Shown here piece by piece: positions 39,017 through 50,216 of a DNA stretch of 64,000 nt. The DNA comes from Microvirga lenta (lineage in GTDB: Bacteria > Pseudomonadota > Alphaproteobacteria > Rhizobiales > Beijerinckiaceae): assembly GCF_020532555.1 (NCBI RefSeq), contig NZ_JAJBBR010000013.1, positions 1-64,000 on the forward strand, read 5' to 3'. Position 1 is the stretch's first letter. Every line of letters begins with the position of its first letter. Under the pieces are notes generated by a model. The model saw only the letters and a list, made by a program, of their open reading frames with translations. It was not told where the DNA came from and ran no database searches. Position numbers and translations under genes: made by a program.

Positions 39017-40785
39017 CGATTCTACTCAATGAGCGGGTCCCCCGTACCCTCGACACTCTCCTGCGCGAGTGGACCGGTGAAACCCGCCGCGGGGCTCGTC
39101 TCGAGGCCTGGCTCTTCGAGGATGAGCCCGCGCGCCGCGAGGCGGAGCGGACTCTCGCGGAGGCGGGCATTTCGGCGCGGCTGCACAGTGCCTACAAGCC
39201 TCTCGTTCATGCCTTCCTCGAAGACATCGACATGGCGGACCTGAAGCGGGTCGCCGTCTGCTATCCCGTGCACGAGGAGGCGGATCCCATGCGCTTCCTG
39301 TCGGAGGCCTATCCGCTCGCCGCCCTGCTCGACGGCGTCGAAACCGTCTTCGAGCCCGGCGAGGCCGACCTGACCTACCGGGTGCGCGTGGAATACACCG
39401 ATGGGCGTGCGGCGGAGCACGAGGTGTTCGCTCCGAACCGCCTGCGCACGAACCATCTCGAACAGGTCGACCTGACGCCGACAGGCTGGCTCAAGGTCAC
39501 GGGGCTTCCCGGAAATGCGCCCGACATCGACCGGGCGCTCGAAACGGAGATCGAAATCGTCTTCCGGAAAGTCATGGAAGCGGTCGCAGCCCATGAATGG
39601 CCTGCGGCGGAGCCCTATGCGGAGACCCTTGCGATCGATGTGACGATCCCCGGGATCGAAAGATCCCTGGGCTACGACGACGAGGTGATGAGCACCCGTG
39701 AGGCGCTGCACGAGGATTTCTATTTCTCGCTGCTCGAGTTCTTCAAGCACAGGTCGGGCCGCCCCCCGGAGGATCGCGGGTTGCAGCCGGGCCAGATCGT
39801 GCCCGACATCCGCGAAGGGGACGGGGACGCGCATGTGCGCGTGGAACTGCGCTCCTTCGGCGCTCCCGAGGATCCGCACCGGGCGGAACAGGACCTCGAC
39901 GCTGCGGATGCGGCCCCCGGATTGGCGCAGATCCACCGGGAGCTGGCGGAACTTCCGGGCGAGACGTTCGAAGGCCTGTCCCGCGAAGGGCGGCCGGTGC
40001 GTGGCCTCTACCGGTCGGGCTCGCGTCCGGCGGTGCTCGTCACCGGCGGCCAGCACGCCAACGAGACCTCGGCGCCGGTAGGCGCCCTGAGGGCGGCCAG
40101 GCACCTGCTTGCCGATCCCGAGGCGAACATCGCCCTCATCCCCGTGGAGAACCCGGACGGCTACGCGCTGCATGGTCGTCTCTGCGAGGGCAATCCGCGC
40201 CACATGCACCATGCGGCGCGCTACACTTCCCTCGGCAACGATCTGGAATACGACCGGGGCAGCCCGACCTACGAGAAGGGGGCGCGGATCCAGGCGCTGC
40301 AGATGTCGGGCGCGCAGCTCCACGTCAATCTGCACGGCTATCCGGCCCATGAATGGACGCGGCCCTTCACCGGCTATCTGCCGCGCGGGTTCGAACTCTG
40401 GTCGATCCCGAAGGGCTTCTTCCTGGTCATGCGGCACAAGCCCTCCTGGGCGGAGCAGGCGCGCAGGCTGGTCGAGGCCGTGACGAAGCGCCTTTCGGCC
40501 GTTCCGGGCCTGCCCGAGTTCAACCGGCGCCAGATCGAGATCTGTGCGATCCATTCCGGCGGGACGCCTTACGAGATCATCAACGACGTGCCGTGCCTGC
40601 TGACGGCCGACGAGCGCTATCCGACGCCGCTCACGCTGATCACGGAGTTTCCGGACGAGACGATCTACGGCGAGCCCTACCGCTTCGCCCATACGGTGCA
40701 GATGACCACCGTTCTGGCCGCCGAGGAGGCATTTGCCGCCATGATGGCGGACATGGCGGAAGATCTGGCGGTAGCGTCCGTTTAA
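39013..40785 (+). CDS. M14-family zinc carboxypeptidase linked to the peptide importer
   Basis: The 590-residue protein has a C-terminal M14 domain (about residues 325-590) with the zinc motif HANE (H348, E351), NPDGYALHGR, a third histidine in HVNLHGYP and a candidate catalytic glutamate in ITEFPDETIYG. The first 310 or so residues are not recognised and lack a signal peptide, so the enzyme should be cytoplasmic and act on imported peptides. The ATGA overlap with the permease gene fixes the start. The substrate is unknown; peptidoglycan peptides or a modified peptide are possibilities. Confidence 0.82.
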   Translation: MTILLNERVPRTLDTLLREWTGETRRGARLEAWLFEDEPARREAERTLAEAGISARLHSAYKPLVHAFLEDIDMADLKRVAVCYPVHEEADPMRFLSEAYPLAALLDGVETVFEPGEADLTYRVRVEYTDGRAAEHEVFAPNRLRTNHLEQVDLTPTGWLKVTGLPGNAPDIDRALETEIEIVFRKVMEAVAAHEWPAAEPYAETLAIDVTIPGIERSLGYDDEVMSTREALHEDFYFSLLEFFKHRSGRPPEDRGLQPGQIVPDIREGDGDAHVRVELRSFGAPEDPHRAEQDLDAADAAPGLAQIHRELAELPGETFEGLSREGRPVRGLYRSGSRPAVLVTGGQHANETSAPVGALRAARHLLADPEANIALIPVENPDGYALHGRLCEGNPRHMHHAARYTSLGNDLEYDRGSPTYEKGARIQALQMSGAQLHVNLHGYPAHEWTRPFTGYLPRGFELWSIPKGFFLVMRHKPSWAEQARRLVEAVTKRLSAVPGLPEFNRRQIEICAIHSGGTPYEIINDVPCLLTADERYPTPLTLITEFPDETIYGEPYRFAHTVQMTTVLAAEEAFAAMMADMAEDLAVASV

Positions 40786-40888
40786 GGCTTTCCTGGCCTT
40801 AGCGTTGCGTCAATCCATCCTGTCGTATCTCATGAGGGAGCCGTCCGGGCATTCGGCGCCCGGGCGGCTGCACGCGAGGGATCGGATC

Positions 40889-42832
40889 ATGTTGCGGGTT
40901 GGCTCTATCGGCGCATCGGCGGGTGCCTTTCCGGCGCTCACCGGGACGGCGCTGGCCCAGGAGGATGCCGCCGCCCTCGTTGCCGCCTCCGAACGGGCGG
41001 CGGAGCGAATGGCCGCCCATGCCGAGGCGGTGGGCACAGGAATCGGAGCTATTCCGGAGGCGCTGGGCCAGATGCTTGCCTGGCTGGCGAGCGGCCGCTC
41101 CATGCCTCAGTCGCTCCTGCTCTTGCTTGCCGCCATGGCTGCGGCCGTTCTGGCAGGGTACCTGCTGGAAGGGATTGTCCGGCGGTCCTGGCACTTCGCT
41201 CTCACGCACAGGGCCGGGGCCTTGCTCGCCGCGCTCCTGTTCCCTCTGCCGACGCTGATCGTCCTCGCGTTCAAGGGATCTCCGATCCGGTCCGCAGCGC
41301 TCGCCCTCAGCCTCGCCTGGGGCTTCATGCATGTGGTGGATACATTCCTGCGGCTGCTTGCCGGCCGGGATCGGGAAGAGACGATCCGCAAGCCGCTGCA
41401 CCGCATTCGTTCGGGGCTCGGCATCCTCGCGTTCGGTTACGTTTTCCTCGGTCTGTTGAGGCTCGCCGGCGTCGAGGCGGAGCCTCGGCTCGCCCTCGCG
41501 ACCCTGCTTTGGCTCGGCTTTCTCGGCGCGGGTTTCGGCGCCCTCGGCGCCTTTCGGAGCGCTCTTCCGCAGGACTGGGGAAGGCCCTACGAAGCGGGAG
41601 ACGTGATCGTCCGGTATATCAGGCCCCACTGGTATGGCGTCTCCGTTCTCATGCTGAGCCTGACCGGCGTCGTGACGGTGGTGGCATCCGTTCATCATCA
41701 GGGTGCGGCATTCTCGAAGGGGGCCGCGAGCGTTCTGCTTCTTGGCATCGTTCTCGCCTTTCTGTTCGCGAAGCCTTCCGTCGCGGCGGAGGAGGTGAAG
41801 GCGTGGCGGTTGGCGCTGCGGCGCAGTGCCCGTCTCGCGGCTTTCGCCGGCTACGGGATCGGCTTCGCCCTGATCTGGAACATCAATCCGTTGGCTCTGG
41901 CGACGGATCGACTGGGCGAGCCTTTCGCCCGGGCCGTCATCGATATCGGCATCGCCTGCGCGCTTGCGCTCATGCTGTGGGAACTCGCCCGCACGGCCTT
42001 GGATTCCTACGCCCCTGCCGCTCATGCGGACATCACCCGCTCCGACGATCAAGGGCACATCCTGGCGGCGACGCGCCTGCAGACCTTTCTGCCGCTCCTG
42101 CGGGCGGCGACGGCGATCTTCATCTTTTCGGTCGCCGGCATGGTGATCCTGATGGCGATGGGGATCAACATCGCGCCCATGCTCGCCGGAGCGGGCGTGC
42201 TGGGCATCGCCATCGGCTTCGGGTCGCAGACCCTGGTGAAGGACGTGATCTCCGGATTGTTCTTCCTGGCGGACGACGCCTTTCGGCTCGGTGAGTTCGT
42301 CGAGATCGGCAATGCCAAGGGCACCGTCGAGAAAATGTCGATCCGTTCCCTGCGGCTGAGGCATCCGCGCGGTCAGCTCTATACGGTGCCGTTCGGCGAA
42401 ATCCGCCAGATCACCAATTTCAGCCGCGACTACACCATCGTGAAGATCGAATTCACGATCGCGTTCGACACCGATCTCGTCAAAGCGAAGAAGATCGTGA
42501 AGCAGATCGCCGCCGAGCTGGACGGGGACGAGGAGTTCGGCTCCCATCTGCTCCAGCCGCTGAAGTTCCAGGGCGTCCGACGCATGGAGCAGTACGGCAT
42601 CGTCGTCGGAGTCAAGTTCACGGCCAAGCCCGGCGAGCAATGGGGGCTGCAGCGTGAGGTGTACCAGCGCGTTCGCGACGCCTTCGCTCGTGAGGGAATT
42701 CAGTTCGCCCGTCCTCAGGTCATCGTCCAAATGCCGCCGGGCGTCGAGCATCCGGAGGCGGCAAGAGCCGCCGCGCTGACCGCGCTGGAGAGCATGTCGA
42801 AAACGGACGAGCCGCAAGCCAGGGCATCCTGA
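40889..42832 (+). CDS. MscS-family mechanosensitive ion channel
   Basis: The 647-residue membrane protein has an N-terminal signal-like segment (ending ALAQ), a long multi-helix membrane region and a C-terminal MscS core (GAGVLGIAIGFGSQTLVKDVISGLFFL pore region followed by the beta domain GEFVEIGNAKGTVEKMSIR). It is larger than E. coli MscS and resembles the multi-helix YbdG/MscM class. The ATG at 40889 with GAGGG 8 bp upstream is preferred; an in-frame TTG at 40805 would extend it. It likely relieves osmotic pressure. Confidence 0.88.
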   Translation: MLRVGSIGASAGAFPALTGTALAQEDAAALVAASERAAERMAAHAEAVGTGIGAIPEALGQMLAWLASGRSMPQSLLLLLAAMAAAVLAGYLLEGIVRRSWHFALTHRAGALLAALLFPLPTLIVLAFKGSPIRSAALALSLAWGFMHVVDTFLRLLAGRDREETIRKPLHRIRSGLGILAFGYVFLGLLRLAGVEAEPRLALATLLWLGFLGAGFGALGAFRSALPQDWGRPYEAGDVIVRYIRPHWYGVSVLMLSLTGVVTVVASVHHQGAAFSKGAASVLLLGIVLAFLFAKPSVAAEEVKAWRLALRRSARLAAFAGYGIGFALIWNINPLALATDRLGEPFARAVIDIGIACALALMLWELARTALDSYAPAAHADITRSDDQGHILAATRLQTFLPLLRAATAIFIFSVAGMVILMAMGINIAPMLAGAGVLGIAIGFGSQTLVKDVISGLFFLADDAFRLGEFVEIGNAKGTVEKMSIRSLRLRHPRGQLYTVPFGEIRQITNFSRDYTIVKIEFTIAFDTDLVKAKKIVKQIAAELDGDEEFGSHLLQPLKFQGVRRMEQYGIVVGVKFTAKPGEQWGLQREVYQRVRDAFAREGIQFARPQVIVQMPPGVEHPEAARAAALTALESMSKTDEPQARAS

Positions 42833-42911
42833 TCACCCGGAACAGGACAACCTCCCCATCGTTAGTGGAGCACCGCAGAAGCGTTGTCTCTGGGCTTCAC
42901 GAGGTGTTGCG

Positions 42912-44255
42912 ATGGCCGGATTGTCATGGAAGCAGAAAGAGAACGAGGCGGGCATCCGTGAGGCTGTCGAGGTCGTGCGCGAGCATGGCGAGACATTGCC
43001 TCCGATTTCGGATGCAACCGCGTTCGGTTCCATGTTCGACCGCTTTTCCGACGCCAAGGTCGTTCTGCTCGGCGAGGCGACCCACGGCACGTCGGAATTC
43101 TACAGGGCGCGGGCCGCGATCACCCGGCGCCTGATCGAGGAGCACGGCTTCAACATCGTGGCCGTCGAGGCCGATTGGCCGGACGCCGCCAGGATCGACG
43201 CCTATGTGCGGCATCGCAAGGTTCCGGACACGGACGATGCCGCTTTCGAGCGTTTTCCCACCTGGATGTGGCGCAATGACGAGGTGGCGGATTTCGTCAA
43301 CTGGATGCGCGACCACAACCGTGACCGGCCGGAGGCTGAGCGCGCCGAGTTCCGGGGCCTCGACGTCTACAGCCTGCACTCGTCCATTCAGTCGGTGCTG
43401 AAATATCTGGAGAAGGTGGATCCCGAGGGTGTCGATGAGGCCCGGGGACGATATGGCTGCCTCAGCCCCTGGCAGTCGGATCCCGCCCTCTACGGGCGAG
43501 CCGTCCTCACGGGCCGCAAACGGCCCTGCGACCAGACCTTGCTCGACCAGCTCCAATCCATGCTCGACCGGAGGCTGGAATACCTGAAGGCCGATGGCGG
43601 CGAGGCATTCTTCGACGCGGTGCAGAACGCTAAGATCGTCCATGCGGCGGAGCATTACTACCGCATCATGTACGAGGGCTCGACGGAGTCCTGGAACCTG
43701 CGCGACCGGCACATGTTCGATACGCTCCAGAGCCTCCTGGCCCGGCGCGAGAACGCCAAGGCGGTGATCTGGGCGCACAACTCCCATATCGGCAACGCCT
43801 CGGCGACGGCCATGGGCTGGCAGGGGGAGTTCAATATTGGTGAGCTCTGCCGCACGGCCTATCGCGGCGAGGCGGTGCTGATCGGGTTCGGCACCGACCG
43901 CGGCACGGTCGCCGCCGCCAGCGACTGGGACGGCCCCATGGAGGTCAAGGACGTCCGGCCGGCGAGGCCCGACAGCCACGAGCGGATCTTCCGCGATGCC
44001 GGGCTCGGCTGTTTCCTGACCGACTGGCGGGAAAACGGACAGCAGGATCTGAAGGAAGCCTTGTCGCGGCCACGCCTGGAACGGGCCATCGGGGTGATCT
44101 ACCGGCCCGAGACCGAGCTCTACAGCCACTATTTCGAGGCCGTCATGGCCGAGCAGTTCGATGCCTTCGTGTGGTTCGACGAGACCAGGGCCGTGACGCC
44201 GCTCACCCATGCCCACGGGAAGGGAATGCCGGAGACCTATCCCTTCGGTCTCTGA
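42912..44255 (+). CDS. Erythromycin-esterase-family hydrolase
   Basis: A 447-residue protein of the EreA/EreB-like fold. Key segments are E55/H58 (GEATHGTSEFY), E86 (VEADWPDAARIDAYVR) and WAHNSHIGNAS. GAGG lies 7 bp before the ATG. Most chromosomal members of this family in soil bacteria are not macrolide resistance enzymes and their substrates are unknown, so the name should not be read as a resistance call. No neighbouring gene clarifies its role. Confidence 0.82.
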   Translation: MAGLSWKQKENEAGIREAVEVVREHGETLPPISDATAFGSMFDRFSDAKVVLLGEATHGTSEFYRARAAITRRLIEEHGFNIVAVEADWPDAARIDAYVRHRKVPDTDDAAFERFPTWMWRNDEVADFVNWMRDHNRDRPEAERAEFRGLDVYSLHSSIQSVLKYLEKVDPEGVDEARGRYGCLSPWQSDPALYGRAVLTGRKRPCDQTLLDQLQSMLDRRLEYLKADGGEAFFDAVQNAKIVHAAEHYYRIMYEGSTESWNLRDRHMFDTLQSLLARRENAKAVIWAHNSHIGNASATAMGWQGEFNIGELCRTAYRGEAVLIGFGTDRGTVAAASDWDGPMEVKDVRPARPDSHERIFRDAGLGCFLTDWRENGQQDLKEALSRPRLERAIGVIYRPETELYSHYFEAVMAEQFDAFVWFDETRAVTPLTHAHGKGMPETYPFGL

Positions 44256-44340
44256 TCCCAAACCCTTGCCGGTCTTGGCTCCCCCTGCTAACTGACGCGC
44301 AATCCATTCATCGCGTTCACCATTCAGCAGGGTTTTTGCC

Positions 44341-45993
<1,653 letters not shown>

Positions 45994-46001
45994 TTCGCAG
46001 C

Positions 46002-46688
46002 GTGGGAACATATCTCATTACTGGTGCAGGCCGCGGGATCGGGCGAGAGCTCGTCCGCGTTCTGCTTGCCCGCGGCGACTATGTGATTGGCACCGTTCGC
46101 GATTTATCGCGCTGTCCCCCGGAATGGGCGCCATTCAAGGATGGTGGACAACTTGACGTGCTCTCGCTCGACGTCCGGGACGGACGCTCCATTGCTGAAG
46201 CCGCGATGATTGTGAGCGGGCCGATTGACGTGCTCGTCAACAATGCTGGCATCATCGGGCCTGAGCGCCAGTCGACTCTCAACATGGATTTCGACGGGTT
46301 TCTCGACACTCTAGCGGTCAACACCCTCGGACCCCTGCGGGTCATCCAGGCTTTTCTCCCGCATCTGCGGCGGGCATCCTCGGGTAGGATCGTCACAATC
46401 AGCAGCCGCATGGGGTCTCTGTCCTATGCGAAGTCCGACCGGATCGCCTATCGGGCATCGAAGGCTGCCGTGAACAAGGTCATGCAAGGCCTGGCCACCG
46501 ATCTTCGAAATGATGACATCACAGTTGTTTCCGTGCATCCGGGTTGGGTTCAGACGGAAATGGGTGGCTCAGGTGCCGATATTTCCGTTGAGGAAAGCGC
46601 GGGCGGGATAGTACGGCTCATCGATAGGCTGACACTGGAGGAGACCGGAGGCTTCTTCGATTGGCAGGGAATGCGCCTCCCGTTCTAA
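46002..46688 (+). CDS. Short-chain dehydrogenase/reductase
   Basis: A 228-residue classical SDR: TGAGRGIG cofactor motif near the N-terminus, NNAG, the catalytic serine in ISSRMG and the YRASK catalytic pair. The GTG at 46002 begins 8 bp after the ettA stop with no good ribosome site. The substrate cannot be predicted. The final residues (MRLPF) resemble the 7-alpha-HSDH-unrelated C-factor-like SDR group. Confidence 0.85.
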   Translation: MGTYLITGAGRGIGRELVRVLLARGDYVIGTVRDLSRCPPEWAPFKDGGQLDVLSLDVRDGRSIAEAAMIVSGPIDVLVNNAGIIGPERQSTLNMDFDGFLDTLAVNTLGPLRVIQAFLPHLRRASSGRIVTISSRMGSLSYAKSDRIAYRASKAAVNKVMQGLATDLRNDDITVVSVHPGWVQTEMGGSGADISVEESAGGIVRLIDRLTLEETGGFFDWQGMRLPF

Positions 46689-46763
46689 TTCACAAGGCGG
46701 TTGGGTTCCTGTTCGAAAGGGTGTATGACCCTTGAGGCACGAGACATGACATGAGACGTCCCC

Positions 46764-48242
46764 GTGCCAGCCGATCAGATTCCAGCCTTTCAAACCGTTG
46801 CGACTCCTGAAGAAGCCGTCGATCGGCTCATTCACCTCTACGACACGGCCATCGAGGCGCAGCGCCATGCGCTGGAGCACTTCTTCTCCACCGGGACCGC
46901 CCCCACCGCCAGCGAGAGGGCCCGCTTTCGCTATCCGGAATTGCGGCTGACCTATCGGGCCACATCCCTGCCGCCGGTCAAGCAGCGCGCCTATGCCAAG
47001 TTCCAGGGGCCCGGCGTCTATGCGACGACGATCACCCAGCCCACCTTTTTCAAGAGCTACCTCCTGGAGCAGCTGAACTATCTCGTGCGCGACTACGGCG
47101 CGACCCTCGAGGTTGGCGTCAGCGATCAGGAGATCCCGTACCCTTACGTTTTCGAGCGTGGCGACGAGCTGGGCCGGGGCGCCCATTCCGCTGCGGAGCT
47201 GGCGCAGCATTTCCCGACACCGCTGCTGGCGAAGGTCGGCGACGAGATCGCCGACGGCACCTGGATCTTCCGGGAGGGCGATCCGCGGCCGCTGGCGCTG
47301 TTCGACGCCGCCCGGGTTGACTATTCGCTCCGGCGCCTCGTGCACTATACAGGCAGCGACTGGCGGTCCGTTCAACCCTGGATCCTGCTGACCAACTATC
47401 ACCGCTACGTGGACCAGTTCGTCCAGTGGGCGGTCGGTGAACTGGCGAAGGAGGACAGCGAGTTCGAGAGGCTGGTCCTGCCGGGCGGGATCGTGGTGGA
47501 GCGGGGACTGAAGGGCTCCGCCGTCGCCGAACTCGTGGCATCCTCCCCCTGGCACCGGTTCCAGATGCCGGCCTATCACCTGATCCACCGCAACGGACAC
47601 GGCGTCACCCTGGTGAATATCGGGGTCGGGCCCTCCAACGCGAAGAACATCACGGACCACCTGGCGGTGATGCGTCCTCATTGCTGGCTCATGGTCGGCC
47701 ATTGCGGCGGCCTGCGGCAGTCCCAGACCATCGGCGATTACGTGCTGGCCCACGGCTATCTCCGGCGCGACCGCATTCTCGACGGTGCCGTGCCGCCGGA
47801 AATCCCGATTCCCGCCCTGGCCGAGGTCCAGGTCGCCCTGCAGGAGGCGGCGGCCCAGGTCACCGGCGACCGGGGCGACGACCTGAAGCGGCGCCTGCGC
47901 ACCGGCACGGTCGTGACCTACGACGACCGCAACTGGGAGCTTCGCTGGAGCCAGGAGCGGCGGCAGATCAACTTGTCCCGCGCCATCGCCGTGGACATGG
48001 AAAGCGGCACCATCGCGGCTCAGGGCTATCGCCTGCGCGTTCCCTATGGGACGCTGCTCTGCGTGTCCGACAAGCCCCTTCACGGCGAGATCAAGCTGCC
48101 GGGCGCGGCGAATGCGTTCTACGAGCGCGCTGTGGGGGAGCACCTCATGATCGGACTTGCCGCCCTGGACAATCTCCGGGGCCAGCGCGGCTCGCTCCAT
48201 TCCCGAAAACTGCGGAGCTTCGACGAGCCGCCCTTCCGCTGA
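46764..48242 (+). CDS. amn: AMP nucleosidase
   Basis: Amn splits AMP to adenine and ribose-5-phosphate and helps set adenylate pools. The 492-residue protein has an N-terminal AMP-nucleosidase domain and a C-terminal nucleoside-phosphorylase-fold domain with VGHCGGLR, AVDMESGTIAAQGYR and CVSDKPLHGEIK. Length is close to the E. coli enzyme. The start is the GTG at 46764; no better codon is seen. Confidence 0.92.
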   Translation: MPADQIPAFQTVATPEEAVDRLIHLYDTAIEAQRHALEHFFSTGTAPTASERARFRYPELRLTYRATSLPPVKQRAYAKFQGPGVYATTITQPTFFKSYLLEQLNYLVRDYGATLEVGVSDQEIPYPYVFERGDELGRGAHSAAELAQHFPTPLLAKVGDEIADGTWIFREGDPRPLALFDAARVDYSLRRLVHYTGSDWRSVQPWILLTNYHRYVDQFVQWAVGELAKEDSEFERLVLPGGIVVERGLKGSAVAELVASSPWHRFQMPAYHLIHRNGHGVTLVNIGVGPSNAKNITDHLAVMRPHCWLMVGHCGGLRQSQTIGDYVLAHGYLRRDRILDGAVPPEIPIPALAEVQVALQEAAAQVTGDRGDDLKRRLRTGTVVTYDDRNWELRWSQERRQINLSRAIAVDMESGTIAAQGYRLRVPYGTLLCVSDKPLHGEIKLPGAANAFYERAVGEHLMIGLAALDNLRGQRGSLHSRKLRSFDEPPFR

Positions 48243-48251
48243 TGGCCCACC

Positions 48252-49133
48252 ATGTCGCGTGAAACCTCGGGCCTGCTCCTGGGCTTCGTGGGCGTGTGCA
48301 TCTTCGCCGGCACGCTCCCCTTCACCCATCTCGCCGTCGAGTTTCTCAGCCCGCTTTTCGTGACGGCCGGCCGGGCGGCGGTGGCGGGGCTTCTGGCCGG
48401 GACGACGCTGCTGCTTCTGCGCAAGCCCTGGCCGGAGAGAAGACAGGTGGGGACGCTGGCGCTCGTCGCCTTGTGCCTCGTCGGAGGCTTCCCGGGATTC
48501 ACTGCGCTTGCGATGCAGAGCGTGCCCGCCTCGCATGGGGGCGTCGTCCTGGGCATCCTGCCGCTCGCCACCTCCGCCATCAGCGCCCTCATCGCCGGGG
48601 AGCGGCCGAGCCCGGCCTTCTGGGCAGCCGCCGTGGCCGGTGCGGCCCTGGTCGTCGGGTTCACGCTGTACGAGGGAGGCGGCTCCCTGGGGAAGGGCGA
48701 CCTCTACCTTCTGGCAGCCGCCCTGACCTCCGCCCTCGGCTACGTCCTGTCCGGAAAGCTCGTCCGCAGCGGCTATGCCGGATGGGAGGTCATTTCCTGG
48801 GTTCTCGTGGTGGCCCTTCCGGCCACGATTCCCCTGGCCCTCTGGACCATGCCGGCCACGCCTGCGGCCGTTCCGGCCTGGAGCTGGATCGGCTTCGCCT
48901 ACGTCGCGCTCATGAGCCAGTATCTCGGCTTCTTTGCCTGGAACGCCGGCCTGGCCCTCGGCGGGATTGCCCATGTGAGCCAGGTTCAGCTGCTGCAGAC
49001 CTTCATCACCCTGATCTTCGCGGCGCTTCTCAACCGGGAGCCCATCGAGCCGACAGCGTGGCTCGTCGCCACCGGGGTGTTCGTCCTGGTCCTGATGGCG
49101 CAACGGGCCAAGGTGGTCCGCAGAAAGGGGTGA
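48252..49133 (+). CDS. EamA/DMT-superfamily transporter
   Basis: A 293-residue membrane protein with about ten hydrophobic helices and two EamA repeats (residues 5-140 and 150-288), typical of drug/metabolite or amino-acid exporters of the RhaT/YdcZ kind. It begins 9 bp after amn and is probably co-transcribed. The substrate is unknown. Confidence 0.85.
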   Translation: MSRETSGLLLGFVGVCIFAGTLPFTHLAVEFLSPLFVTAGRAAVAGLLAGTTLLLLRKPWPERRQVGTLALVALCLVGGFPGFTALAMQSVPASHGGVVLGILPLATSAISALIAGERPSPAFWAAAVAGAALVVGFTLYEGGGSLGKGDLYLLAAALTSALGYVLSGKLVRSGYAGWEVISWVLVVALPATIPLALWTMPATPAAVPAWSWIGFAYVALMSQYLGFFAWNAGLALGGIAHVSQVQLLQTFITLIFAALLNREPIEPTAWLVATGVFVLVLMAQRAKVVRRKG

Positions 49134-49161
49134 GGATCCGCTTGCCGCGCGCTTACGATGA

Positions 49162-49185
49162 AGATATAAACATATCTTTATATGT
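49162..49185. promoter_or_regulatory. Two overlapping 16-bp inverted repeats, probable operator of the ArsR-methyltransferase regulator
   Basis: AGATAT-AAAC-ATATCT (49162-49177) and ACATAT-CTTT-ATATGT (49170-49185) are both perfect 6-4-6 inverted repeats, offset by 8 bp and sharing the central half-site. They form an AT island in otherwise GC-rich DNA, 18 bp before the GTG of the regulator gene, and look like tandem dimer sites for an ArsR-type repressor that also blocks the promoter. Confidence 0.75.
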
Positions 49186-49202
49186 GAGAGCGAGATTTGG
49201 CT

Positions 49203-50216
49203 GTGACCGATTCTGCGTCCCCGTCTCTTGATACGACCCTGAACGTGCTGCGGGCTGCGGCCGAGGAAACGCGCATGCGGATCCTGGCTCTTCTCACGGA
49301 GGGCGAGCTTTCGGTGTCGGACCTCACCGATATCCTCGGCCAGTCCCAGCCCAGGATTTCCCGTCATCTGAAGCTTCTAGTCGAGGCCGGCCTCGTGGAG
49401 CGCCACCGCGAAGGGGCCTGGGCCTTCTTCCGCTTGACGGACCGGGGACCGGCCCTGAGCATCCTCCGCCCGATGCTGGACAGCCTCGACCGATCGGATC
49501 CGCAACTGCTGGAGGACCGCACCCGGCTGCAGACCGTTCGCGAGCAGCGTGCCCAGGCGGCTCAGGCCTTCTTCTCCCGCCTTGCTCCCGATTGGGACCG
49601 CATCCGGTCGCTCCATGCTCCCGAGGCGGTTGTCGAGGCGGCCGTGGTGGACGCCCTCGGGTCGAAGCCGATCGTCAATCTCGTCGATCTCGGCACCGGC
49701 ACCGGCCGAATGCTGCAGCTGCTGGCGCCGCGCGCGCTGCGGACAGTCGGGCTCGATGCCAGCCACGCCATGCTTTCCGTGGCGCGGGCGAACCTGGAAA
49801 AGGCCGGGCTCTCGCGGATCGAACTCCGGCAGGGGGACATCTATGCGCCTCCGTTCCCGCGCGACACGTTCGATCTCGTCGTCATCCATCAGGTGCTGCA
49901 CTATCTCGACGATCCGGCCCGGGCGATCCGCGAGGCGGCCCGTCTCGTCGCTCCCGGCGGGCGCATCCTGGTAGTGGATTTCGCGCCCCACAATCTCGAG
50001 TTCCTGCGCGAGGCTCAGGCCCACCGCCGTCTCGGCTTTGCGCCCGAGCAGGTCTCCACCTGGCTCGATGAATCGGGCCTCGACTGCACGCTCACGCGGG
50101 ATGTCGCGCCGCAAAAGAAGGCCGGCGAGCAGCTGGTCGTTTCCCTTTGGCTCGGCCAGGATCGCCGCGTGGCGACGGATTGGCCTCTGATCGAATCCAA
50201 CAAAGAGGTTGCCTGA
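49203..50216 (+). CDS. ArsR-type HTH / SAM-dependent methyltransferase fusion regulator (SahR-like)
   Basis: The 337-residue protein has an N-terminal ArsR winged helix (residues 10-90, MRILALLTEGELSVSDL ... QSQPRISRHLKLL) and a C-terminal class I methyltransferase domain (LVDLGTGTGRML, LVVIHQVLHYLDDP, VAPGGRILVVDF). It heads a metF-metH unit. Fusions of this type include SahR, a repressor of methionine-cycle genes that senses S-adenosylhomocysteine; equivalence is inferred from architecture and location. GTG at 49203 is preferred over TTG at 49197 by ribosome-site spacing. The stop overlaps metF (TGATG). Confidence 0.85.
   Translation: MTDSASPSLDTTLNVLRAAAEETRMRILALLTEGELSVSDLTDILGQSQPRISRHLKLLVEAGLVERHREGAWAFFRLTDRGPALSILRPMLDSLDRSDPQLLEDRTRLQTVREQRAQAAQAFFSRLAPDWDRIRSLHAPEAVVEAAVVDALGSKPIVNLVDLGTGTGRMLQLLAPRALRTVGLDASHAMLSVARANLEKAGLSRIELRQGDIYAPPFPRDTFDLVVIHQVLHYLDDPARAIREAARLVAPGGRILVVDFAPHNLEFLREAQAHRRLGFAPEQVSTWLDESGLDCTLTRDVAPQKKAGEQLVVSLWLGQDRRVATDWPLIESNKEVA

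Noticed and set aside
42912-44255. Macrolide resistance gene
   Set aside because: The fold matches the esterase family, but no mobile context or resistance neighbours exist and most such chromosomal proteins are not resistance factors.
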